Shown one piece after another: positions 1 through 5,164 of a DNA stretch of 19,468 nucleotides. The first letter of the stretch is position 1, and each line of letters starts with the position of its first letter. The translations under genes were made by a program, and so were the position numbers. The notes under the pieces are model-generated. The model worked only from the letters and a program-made list of their open reading frames with translations, searched no databases and was not told where the DNA came from. Source of the stretch: an uncultured Oscillospiraceae bacterium. Its GTDB lineage: Bacteria; Bacillota; Clostridia; Oscillospirales; Oscillospiraceae. Location: assembly GCA_910584045.1 (NCBI GenBank), contig CAJTYO010000054.1, positions 1 through 19,468 of the forward strand, given 5' to 3'.

Positions 1-296
1 GTGGGACCGGAAGGGCCGGTGGGACCGGAGGGACCCGTGGGACCCGTGGGACCGGTGGGGCCAGTGGAGCCGGAGGGGCCGGTGGGGCCCGTGGGACCCC
101 TCATGCCGGCGGGACCCATGGGGCCGGTCGCGCCGGCCGGACCGGGCATACCGGGCATACCCATGGGCCCAACCGGGCCGGGCAGACCGCGGGGCCCCCT
201 CGGTCCCGCCGGACCGGGGATGCAGCACACGCTGCCGCAGTCGCCGGGACAGCCGGGACAGCCGCAGGGGTCGTGCTCGCAGCAATTATATCTCAT
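1..296 (-). CDS. Collagen-like Gly-X-Y repeat protein, 5' part (runs off window)
   Basis: Read on the minus strand from an ATG at 296-294, the sequence codes MRYNCCEHDPCGCPGCPG..., then about 75 residues of uninterrupted G-X-Y triplets. These are rich in GPTGPTGPS, the Thr/Ser/Pro pattern typical of Firmicutes surface and exosporium collagen-like proteins. A strong SD (AGGGAGGA, 305-312) sits 8 nt before the ATG, which fixes strand and start. No stop is reached before base 1, so only the N-terminal 98 codons are visible. The first 30 residues hold eight Cys, a Cys-rich head that could crosslink or bind metal. There is no signal peptide, as in BclA-type proteins that are assembled on spores. 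Such proteins form trimeric fibres; a spore-surface location is inference. The plus strand also reads as G-P repeats because of the repeat composition, but it has no SD. Confidence 0.85.
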   Translation of the reverse strand, partial: MRYNCCEHDPCGCPGCPGDCGSVCCIPGPAGPRGPRGLPGPVGPMGMPGMPGPAGATGPMGPAGMRGPTGPTGPSGSTGPTGPTGPTGPSGPTGPSGP

Positions 297-322
297 TGGG
301 ATGTTCCTCCCTGTATCACAGT

Positions 323-359
323 GGCGCGGGCCTTCCCTCCGGAGAGAGGCCCCCGCGCC
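323..359. other. GC-rich hairpin in the 5' UTR of the collagen-like gene
   Basis: GGCGCGGG-CCT pairs with AGG-CCCCCGCGCC (two-base bulge) around a small inner CTC/GAG stem. There is no T-tract on either side, so it is not a standard intrinsic terminator. It lies between the proposed minus-strand -10 (366-371) and the SD (305-312). It would therefore sit at or near the 5' end of the collagen-like mRNA, where such stems can stabilise a transcript or hinder initiation. The pairing is seen; the role is inferred. Confidence 0.55.
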
Positions 360-365
360 CAATCC

Positions 366-394
366 ATTGTATGCGCCGCCGCCGCACACTGTAA
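366..394 (-). promoter_or_regulatory. Candidate promoter of the collagen-like gene
   Basis: On the minus strand, TACAAT (371-366, 5/6 to the sigma-A -10) is preceded by a 17-base spacer and TTACAG (394-389), a poor -35. The longer string CATACAAT (373-366) also equals the -10 consensus of sporulation sigma-E (CATACANT). The -35 overlaps the TTACA repeats, which is the layout expected of an activator-dependent promoter. Sigma-A with an activator and sigma-E remain two alternatives. Confidence 0.4.
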
Positions 395-406
395 CAAAAC
401 TGTAAC
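389..406. promoter_or_regulatory. Pho-box-like direct repeat
   Basis: CTGTAAC-AAAA-CTGTAAC is a perfect 7-bp direct repeat with an 11-bp period. On the minus strand it reads TTACA-n6-TTACA. It matches the E. coli PhoB box layout and the B. subtilis PhoP TTAACA-type repeats. It abuts the -10 of the minus-strand collagen-like gene at 17 bp and lies upstream of the plus-strand extended -10. A related copy, TGTAACTGGA, occurs at 401-410 and again at 487-496. The repeat is seen directly; assignment to a PhoP-type regulator is inference. Confidence 0.45.
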
Positions 407-425
407 TGGACTTTTTCCAAATATG

Positions 426-434
426 TGATATACT
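426..434 (+). promoter_or_regulatory. Extended -10 promoter of the ABC-F leader
   Basis: TG-A-TATACT (TG at 426-427, TATACT 429-434) is an extended -10 with a 5/6 -10 hexamer. The -35 region (CTGGAC, 17 nt upstream) is poor, which an extended -10 can tolerate. Transcription would start near 441 and run through a leader of about 270 nt to the ABC-F gene. Confidence 0.5.
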
Positions 435-463
435 GAGCGCAACTGAACAGAAGGGGTGAAAAA

Positions 464-475
464 ATGATCGGCTGA
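464..475 (+). CDS. Possible three-codon leader ORF (Met-Ile-Gly)
   Basis: AAGGGG at 451-456 is followed 7 nt later by ATG-ATC-GGC-TGA. An SD of this quality in front of a three-codon frame, in the leader of an ABC-F gene and upstream of a terminator-like hairpin, resembles the leader peptides that sense antibiotic-stalled ribosomes. The same SD could serve no gene at all; expression is inferred. A 54-codon frame without a good SD (505-669) ends inside the loop of the downstream hairpin and is a second, weaker leader candidate. Confidence 0.35.
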   Translation: MIG

Positions 476-642
476 CTTGATTTTCGTGTAACTGGAACGC
501 TTTTATGGGCGCCGCCGCCGTTGGTGCGCGTCTGGTTCCCTGTTGCCGAAAGTCAGAGGATGCCGGGTCATGGGCAGTTCGCGCGCCGTTTTCAGGCCGG
601 GGACTGCCGCGCGCCGGAGCGTCTTGCTTTGGTGCGCCCTGC

Positions 643-689
643 CGCCCTCCTCCGCGCTTTCGGCAATGACCGAGGGCGTTTTTCTTTTT
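643..689 (+). terminator. Intrinsic terminator / attenuator ahead of the ABC-F gene
   Basis: CGCCCTC (643-649) pairs with GAGGGCG (672-678), followed at once by TTTTTCTTTTT (679-689). It stands 24 nt before the ABC-F start, and no gene ends just upstream on this strand, so it more likely attenuates than ends an operon. Competing arms are present: GCGCCCT at 634-640 can also pair with the right arm, and GGCAGT/ACTGCC (573-578/603-608) forms an upstream stem. Alternative folding is the usual signature of an attenuator. Confidence 0.55.
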
Positions 690-713
690 GGATGAAACGA
701 GAGGAGGGCATGT

Positions 714-2279
714 ATTATACTGCAAGTAAAGAATCTGACGCTGACCCACCGGAAGGACCTGCGCACGCTGGTGGAGGACTTCTCCTTTGTGATCGGAGAC
801 GGCGAGAAGGCCGTCGTCATCGGCGAGGAGGGCAACGGAAAATCCACCATCCTCAAATGGGTCTGCGACCCCCGGCTGGTGGAGGACTACTGCGAGTGGA
901 GCGGGGAGCGGGTCGGAGAGGCGGAGCCCCTGGGCTATCTGGCCCAGGACCTGACGGAGGAGGAGAAGGCGGGGAGCGTCTACGACTTCTGCGCCGCCTC
1001 CCCCGGCTTCTTCGATCTGACCCCAAAGGAGCTGGCCGACGCGGCCAGGCAGCTGCGCTTCCCCGCGGAGGAATTTTACAGCGGCCGGCCGGTCTCCAGC
1101 CTGTCCGGCGGGGAGCGGATCAAGCTGCAGCTGGGGCGGCTGCTGTTCAGCCGCCCCCGGACCCTGCTGCTGGACGAGCCCTCCAGCGACGTGGACCTGG
1201 AGACCCTGGAGTGGCTGGAGGACTTCATCGCCGGCTTCCCCGGCAGCGTCCTGTATATCTCCCACGACGAGACCCTCATTGAGAACACCGCCACCATGGT
1301 CCTCCACATCGAGCACCCCTGGGAGGGCAGGCCGCCCCGGTGCACCGCCCACCGCCTGGATTACGAAACCTATACCCGGCGGCGCGCCGCCTCCATCGCC
1401 GACCAGACCCGGCAGGCCCGGAAGGAGCGGGAGGAGTACGACAAAAAAATGGAGAAATACCGCCGCATACAGCAGAGCGTGGAGCACGCCCAGAACGTGA
1501 TCACCCGCCAGAATCCCAGCGGGGGCCGCCTGCTGAAAAAGAAGATGCACGCCGTCCAGTCCATGGGCCGCCGGTTTGAGCGGGAGGCGGAGGATATGAC
1601 CCGGCTGCCGGAGGTGGAGGAGGCGGTGTTCCTCCGTTTCCCGGAGGACGCGTCCCTGCCGACGGGCAAGACGGTGCTGGAGCTGCATCTCCCGTCCCTG
1701 CGGGCCGGGGAGCGGCTGCTGGCGGAGAACGTCCGCCTCCACGTCTGCGGCGGGGAGAAGGTGGGCATCCTGGGCCCCAACGGCGCGGGAAAGACCACCC
1801 TGCTGCGGCAGATCGCCCGGCAGCTGCTCCCCCGCGGGGACGTCCGGGCCGCCTATATGTCCCAGGACTACGCCGACACCCTGCCCCTGGACCGCACGCC
1901 GGTGGAGTACCTGGCCCCGGAGGGGGACGCCGCCTCGGAGACCCGGGCCCGGACCTACCTGGGCAGCATCCGCTACACCCGGCAGGAGACGGCCCACCCC
2001 ATCCGGGAGCTATCCGGCGGGCAGAAGGCGAAGCTGCTGCTGACGAAAATGATGCTGGACGGGGTGAACGTGCTGCTGCTGGACGAACCCACCCGGAACT
2101 TCTCCCCCATCTCCAACCCCAGGGTCCGCCAGGCCCTGTCGGAATACCGGGGGACCATCATCAGCGTATCCCACGACCGGAAGTACCTGACCCAGGTGTG
2201 CACCACCCTGTACCGCTTCACAAAGGACGGACTTCTCCCGGCGGAGCGGGAGGAGCTTATGAAGGAGGTTTCTCTATGA
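714..2279 (+). CDS. ABC-F family ATPase, candidate ribosome-protection factor
   Basis: Soluble twin-NBD ATPase without membrane segments, as in ABC-F proteins that act on the ribosomal E site and in some cases dislodge antibiotics. Seen in order: Walker A1 GEEGNGKS near residue 37, signature LSGGE, Walker B LLLDEPSSDVD; a charged helical interdomain linker; Walker A2 GPNGAGKTT, signature LSGGQKAK, Walker B LLLDEPTRNFSP. The unusual D-loop (RNFSPISN instead of NHLD) marks a clostridial subgroup. The N-terminal strand (ILQVKNLTLTHRKDL) lies upstream of the first GTG (771), so that GTG is too late. The only in-frame candidates between the stop at 693 and 771 are non-standard: ATT at 714 has a 6-nt spacing from AGGAGG (702-707). 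The nearby ATG at 710 is one frame off. I give the ATT start; a one-base insertion after ATG is the alternative. Overlaps the next gene by ATGA. Antibiotic resistance is not proven. Confidence 0.85.
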   Translation: MILQVKNLTLTHRKDLRTLVEDFSFVIGDGEKAVVIGEEGNGKSTILKWVCDPRLVEDYCEWSGERVGEAEPLGYLAQDLTEEEKAGSVYDFCAASPGFFDLTPKELADAARQLRFPAEEFYSGRPVSSLSGGERIKLQLGRLLFSRPRTLLLDEPSSDVDLETLEWLEDFIAGFPGSVLYISHDETLIENTATMVLHIEHPWEGRPPRCTAHRLDYETYTRRRAASIADQTRQARKEREEYDKKMEKYRRIQQSVEHAQNVITRQNPSGGRLLKKKMHAVQSMGRRFEREAEDMTRLPEVEEAVFLRFPEDASLPTGKTVLELHLPSLRAGERLLAENVRLHVCGGEKVGILGPNGAGKTTLLRQIARQLLPRGDVRAAYMSQDYADTLPLDRTPVEYLAPEGDAASETRARTYLGSIRYTRQETAHPIRELSGGQKAKLLLTKMMLDGVNVLLLDEPTRNFSPISNPRVRQALSEYRGTIISVSHDRKYLTQVCTTLYRFTKDGLLPAEREELMKEVSL

Positions 2280-2935
2280 AAAAGGCCGCAGTGATGCTCT
2301 ATCCGCTCTTCTCCATGCAGGAGATCAGCTGCACCACGGAGCTGTTCAAGTTCTATGACAAGGACATCGTCACCTTTGCCGCCGGCGGCGAGCCGGTGAA
2401 GAGCGAGGACGGCTTCACCATCCTGCCCGACGGGGCCTTTGAGGACTTTTGCCGGGAGGACTTCGACTGCCTGATCCTGCCGGGCATCTGGGAGCCCCTG
2501 CCGCCCCTGCTGGATAATCGGAACATCCGCTTTCTGGAGCAGTTCCGGGGGGATGGGGCGTTCGTCCTCGCCGCCATCTCCTCCTCCCCCCTGCTGCTGG
2601 GCCGGGCGGGGCTGCTGGAGGGCAGACGGTTTACCCACGGCATGAACGAGGAGTTCCTGGACGCCTTCCCGGTCGCGCCCCGGGAGGGGATCGTGCGCAC
2701 CTATCTGGTGGAGGACGGCAATCTCATCACCGCCTTTGGCGGGGCGTTCCGGGAGTTTGCCGCGGCGGTCGCCCGCAAGGTGGGCATCGACTGTCCGGAC
2801 GGCATTTTCTCGCCTATGTCGGGGAAAAACTATACCGAAGAGGATTTCATCTTCCATATTCCGCCGGAGATGATGGAGGAGGCGCGCGCCTACTGGGACG
2901 GCTGCGTCAAGGCGGCGGAAGACAAAAACACGTAA
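2276..2935 (+). CDS. DJ-1/PfpI-like protein (putative class I glutamine amidotransferase fold)
   Basis: 219-residue protein with the DJ-1/PfpI layout: an N-terminal strand (KKAAVMLYPLFSMQE), the FDCLILPG strand-turn near 63-70, then the nucleophile-elbow region LAAISSSPLLLG (about 98-109). In active DJ-1 family members the elbow reads AIC-x-(G/S)P; here Ser102 occupies the Cys position, so thiol chemistry (glyoxalase, deglycase, hydratase) is unlikely by the standard mechanism. The start is set by AAGGAGG (2262-2268), 7 nt before the ATG at 2276. This start overlaps the ABC-F stop (ATGA), so the two genes are translationally coupled and probably act under the same signal. Substrate unknown. 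Confidence 0.8.
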   Translation: MKKAAVMLYPLFSMQEISCTTELFKFYDKDIVTFAAGGEPVKSEDGFTILPDGAFEDFCREDFDCLILPGIWEPLPPLLDNRNIRFLEQFRGDGAFVLAAISSSPLLLGRAGLLEGRRFTHGMNEEFLDAFPVAPREGIVRTYLVEDGNLITAFGGAFREFAAAVARKVGIDCPDGIFSPMSGKNYTEEDFIFHIPPEMMEEARAYWDGCVKAAEDKNT

Positions 2936-2952
2936 AAAAAGGAGCGGTATTG

Positions 2953-2979
2953 ATGCGCGGACCCGTACAGTTTGCATAG
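2953..2979 (+). CDS. Possible 8-codon leader ORF upstream of the DUF1062 gene
   Basis: AAAGGAG (2938-2944) precedes ATG at 2953 by 8 nt, and the frame codes MRGPVQFA then TAG. It ends directly before a long inverted repeat (2981-3025). The SD and the position fit a leader peptide, but eight codons can arise by chance, so this is a weak call. Confidence 0.25.
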   Translation: MRGPVQFA

Positions 2980-2980
2980 C

Positions 2981-3025
2981 GCGGCTATTGCAAATAAAAA
3001 TGAAATAAGAATCTGTAATAGCCGC
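2981..3025. repeat. 12-bp inverted repeat between pfpI-like and DUF1062 genes
   Basis: GCGGCTATTGCA (2981-2992) and TGTAATAGCCGC (3014-3025) pair in 11 of 12 positions around a 21-nt A-rich loop. There is no T-run after it, so it is not a plain terminator. It sits in the 118-nt gap ahead of the DUF1062 gene and ends 28 nt before its ATG. It may be an operator or an mRNA hairpin controlling that gene. Weak -35/-10 matches (TTGCAT 2973-2978, TAAAAA 2996-3001, 17 bp apart) overlap its left arm. Confidence 0.5.
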
Positions 3026-3053
3026 CGTATCGCAGACAAAACCAGGAGATACG

Positions 3054-3356
3054 ATGGGCTATTCAAACGAATACAAGGTCATCCACAGGTGCGCCCGCTG
3101 CGGGCGGAAAATGGTCTTCGCCACCACCCGCCGCTTCCGCATCAACGCCAACAAAAACCGGCTGGACGTATGGCTGATCTATCAGTGCCAAAAGTGCCGC
3201 CACACGCTGAACATCCCCCTGTACGAGCGCGTCCCGCCCCAAAAGATTCCGGCGGAGCTCTACGAGCGCCTCCTCGCCAACGACGAGGCGCTGGCCATAC
3301 AGTGCGGCGGGGACCTCTCCCTGTTCAGGCGGCATCATTTGGAGGCAGAAAAATAA
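3054..3356 (+). CDS. Short DUF1062-type zinc-ribbon protein
   Basis: 100 residues. Two CxxC knuckles (Cys13/Cys16 and Cys45/Cys48) flank the FRINANKNRLDVWLIYQC stretch characteristic of DUF1062, so a structural zinc is likely. Usual family members are, from memory, about twice this length with a further C-terminal region; this one stops soon after the ribbon, and the next gene's promoter begins at once. It is either a short form or a truncated copy. SD AGGAG lies 7 nt before the ATG. Function of the family is unknown; a nucleic-acid or ligand-binding role is only a guess. The gene sits between the ABC-F/PfpI pair and the drug-sensing MerR gene on the same strand. Confidence 0.75.
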   Translation: MGYSNEYKVIHRCARCGRKMVFATTRRFRINANKNRLDVWLIYQCQKCRHTLNIPLYERVPPQKIPAELYERLLANDEALAIQCGGDLSLFRRHHLEAEK

Positions 3357-3365
3357 AAAAAACTC

Positions 3366-3396
3366 TTGACCTTTACGCCGCGTCATGGTCTATCCT
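3366..3396 (+). promoter_or_regulatory. MerR-type promoter/operator of the tipA-like gene
   Basis: TTGACC (3366-3371) and TATCCT (3391-3396) are separated by 19 bp. That over-long spacer is diagnostic of MerR-family targets, whose activator untwists DNA to realign the hexamers. Inside the spacer is a dyad: GACCTTTACG (3368-3377) and CGTCATGGTC (3381-3390) match as inverted repeats in 8 of 10 positions around CCG. Its place directly before the MerR gene indicates autoregulation. Confidence 0.75.
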
Positions 3397-3419
3397 CTGT
3401 TCCAGGAGGTGAAGAAAGG

Positions 3420-4190
3420 ATGTATACCGTAAAAGAGCTGGCCCGGCTGACGGGCCTGACCCCCCGGACGCTGCGGTACTACGACGGCATCGGCCTGCTG
3501 CGCCCCAGGCGGGACCGGGACAACGGCTACCGCCTCTACGGGCCCGAGGAGGTGGACCGTCTCCAGCAGATTCTGCTCTACCGGGAGCTGGATCTGCCCC
3601 TGGAGGAGATTCGCCGGATTCTGGACGCGCCGGACTTTGACCGAACCGGGGCTCTGCGGGAGCATCTGGAGCGCCTTCTGACCCGCCGGCGGGAGACGGA
3701 CCGGCTGATCCGCACCGTCCGCGGCACATTAGAGGAAATCGAAGGAGGAACCACCATGACAGACCAAGATAAATTCCAGGGCATGAAGGCGCGGATTATC
3801 GCGGAAAACGAGGCCGCCTACGGCCAAGAGGCCCGGGAGAAGTACGGAGACGAGGCCGTGGACGGTCAGAACGCCCGTCTGGCCGGTATGTCCCGGGAGG
3901 AGTGGGAGCGGCTGCAGCGGGAGGAGGCGGACTGCAAAGCCGCCCTGCGCCGGGCCGCGGAGGCGGACGACCCCGCCGGCGCGGACGCCCAAGAGGCAGT
4001 CCGGCTCCACGCCGCCTGGCTGGCCCACTACTGGCCCGCCGGGGCCGTCACGCCCCAGGCCCACGCCGGCATGGCGGCCATGTACGTCCAGGACCCCCGT
4101 TTCGCCGCCTACTACGACGCGGTGGTCCCCGGCGGCGCCGCCTTCCTTGAGCGGGCTGTCCGGGCCTACTACGGCAGCAGGGACCAGTAA
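3420..4190 (+). CDS. TipA-like MerR-family regulator with C-terminal TipAS drug-sensor domain
   Basis: 256 residues. The N-terminal winged helix (MYTVKELARLTGLTPRTLRYYD, then GLLRPRRDRDNGYRLY) is a clear MerR HTH. Residues about 75-110 form the dimer coiled coil. Residues 113-256 resemble the TipAS antibiotic-recognition domain (WERLQREE, HAAWLAHYWP, YVQDPRFAAYYD). In Streptomyces TipA this domain traps thiopeptides and switches the regulator to activation. The start is the ATG at 3420 after AGGAGGTGAAGAA; longer versions of the frame lack an SD. An in-frame ATG at 3756 (residue 113) follows GAAGGAGG by 7 nt, so a stand-alone sensor domain is probably also made, as with TipAS. Natural ligand unknown. 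A strong terminator follows. Confidence 0.88.
   Translation: MYTVKELARLTGLTPRTLRYYDGIGLLRPRRDRDNGYRLYGPEEVDRLQQILLYRELDLPLEEIRRILDAPDFDRTGALREHLERLLTRRRETDRLIRTVRGTLEEIEGGTTMTDQDKFQGMKARIIAENEAAYGQEAREKYGDEAVDGQNARLAGMSREEWERLQREEADCKAALRRAAEADDPAGADAQEAVRLHAAWLAHYWPAGAVTPQAHAGMAAMYVQDPRFAAYYDAVVPGGAAFLERAVRAYYGSRDQ
3756..4190 (+). CDS. Internal translation product: stand-alone TipAS-like domain
   Basis: Within the MerR gene, GAAGGAGG (3741-3748) lies 7 nt before an in-frame ATG (3756-3758) exactly at the junction between the coiled coil and the TipAS domain. The product would be 144 residues with no DNA-binding part. Streptomyces tipA makes TipAL and TipAS from one gene in this way, with the short form as a ligand sink. 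The SD and ATG are seen; production of the short form is inferred. Confidence 0.55.
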   Translation: MTDQDKFQGMKARIIAENEAAYGQEAREKYGDEAVDGQNARLAGMSREEWERLQREEADCKAALRRAAEADDPAGADAQEAVRLHAAWLAHYWPAGAVTPQAHAGMAAMYVQDPRFAAYYDAVVPGGAAFLERAVRAYYGSRDQ

Positions 4191-4197
4191 CGGCAGC

Positions 4198-4243
4198 AGA
4201 GCGCCCCGAACCGTTGAACGGTCCGGGGCGCTCTGGTTTTTTC
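4198..4243 (+). terminator. Strong intrinsic terminator after the tipA-like gene
   Basis: AGAGCGCCCCGAACCG (4198-4213) pairs in 15 of 16 positions with CGGTCCGGGGCGCTCT (4219-4234) around TTGAA, followed by GG and six T. It ends the plus-strand run and also separates it from the convergent MobA/ModE-like gene, which stops at 4259. The T-tract is only on the plus side. Confidence 0.92.
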
Positions 4244-4258
4244 TTTCAGAAAAGAGCA

Positions 4259-5164
4259 TCAGCTCTGCGGGCCGCGGGGAAAGTACTTCTCAAAAATCTC
4301 CTCCAGGCGCTCGTTGGCCTCCCGGCAGAGGGCGGCATAGCGCTCCACCAGCCGCCGTCCCTCCTCCGTCAGGGCGGAGCCCCCGCCGGCGGGACCGCCC
4401 TGGCGGCTCTCCAGCACCGGCCTGCCAGTCTGACGCTCAATGGATGCGACGATTTTCCGCCCCTTGCTGTAGGAGATTCCCATCTGGCGGCAGGCCTCCA
4501 GCAGCGAGCCGGTCTCGCCGGTCAGCTGCAAAAGCTGATGGGCGCCCGGACCGTAGAAAATCTGCTCCCTGGCCAGCCGGAGCTGGAGGTCAAAGCGCAG
4601 ATGGGCCAGATCGTGGCCCTCCACCAGCCGCCCATAGCTCTCCCCTCCGGCGATGTTGGCGAGAATCCCCTCGTCCGGCACCTCCACGCGGCGGGGCGAG
4701 AGGGCCCTCACCGCCCCGGCCAGCCCGCCCGCCCCGACGTAAGCCAGCACGTCCGGAAAGCGCTCCGCCCGCAGCAGCACCGGGTGCCCCGGAACGCCGC
4801 CGCAGACGGGGACGCGCACATCCCCCTCCGCCTCCAGCAGCGTGCGAACCGTCCCCGCGGAAAAAAGCGGCACGTTCACATGGGTCACCAGGGCCGCGCC
4901 GCACTTGCCCCGGAGATAGGCGAGGCCTGTCTTCACGTTGTCCAGCATCTCGCCCTCCGGCCGCCCGCCGAGGAATACCAGGCCCATGTGGGCCGTCTCC
5001 TTCCGCACCTCCTCGCCGCAGACCGCCACGATCCGCTCCACGCCGGCGCATTGGAAGACGCGGACAATCCGCCGCACAGCGGAGATCGTCCCCACCTCCT
5101 TCGACGGAGCGAAGGCCCGGCGGGTGTCCGTTCTGCCATTTGTGATAATCAGCGCCGCCGTCAC
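4259..5164 (-). CDS. MobA-like nucleotidyltransferase domain fused to a ModE-type HTH
   Basis: 301 residues. Residues 1-185 resemble MobA/MocA NTP transferases (VRRIVRVFQCAGVERIVAVCG, the HVNVPLF loop, GHPVLL). Residues about 203-285 resemble the LysR-like ModE winged helix (GSLLEACRQMGISYSKGRKI, then LTEEGRRLVERY). The combination occurs in Clostridia near molybdenum-enzyme genes and is thought to link molybdopterin cytidylation with molybdate-responsive control. The canonical N-terminal GG-x-S-x-R-MG loop is degenerate, and the usual acidic residue before the VPLF loop is Asn97, so catalysis is doubtful. Start is GTG at 5164, overlapping the stop of the binding-protein gene (GTGA) behind GGGAGG, hence coupled. 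It probably regulates the adjacent transporter; that is inference. Confidence 0.8.
   Translation of the reverse strand: MTAALIITNGRTDTRRAFAPSKEVGTISAVRRIVRVFQCAGVERIVAVCGEEVRKETAHMGLVFLGGRPEGEMLDNVKTGLAYLRGKCGAALVTHVNVPLFSAGTVRTLLEAEGDVRVPVCGGVPGHPVLLRAERFPDVLAYVGAGGLAGAVRALSPRRVEVPDEGILANIAGGESYGRLVEGHDLAHLRFDLQLRLAREQIFYGPGAHQLLQLTGETGSLLEACRQMGISYSKGRKIVASIERQTGRPVLESRQGGPAGGGSALTEEGRRLVERYAALCREANERLEEIFEKYFPRGPQS

Noticed and set aside
1..296. CRISPR-like repeat array
   Set aside because: The periodicity is 9 bp or less and codes G-X-Y triplets; there are no spacers.
1..405. Plus-strand Gly-Pro-rich frame read as a collagen-like protein
   Set aside because: It is the complement of the real minus-strand gene; it has no SD, its X-Y residues are all Pro/Val/Glu and its tail is unstructured.
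771..773. GTG as the ABC-F start
   Set aside because: It would remove the conserved first strand of the nucleotide-binding domain and has no SD at the right distance.
1973..2977. 334-codon minus-strand frame over the ABC-F end and PfpI-like gene
   Set aside because: Antisense of two genes with clear domains; no start signal.
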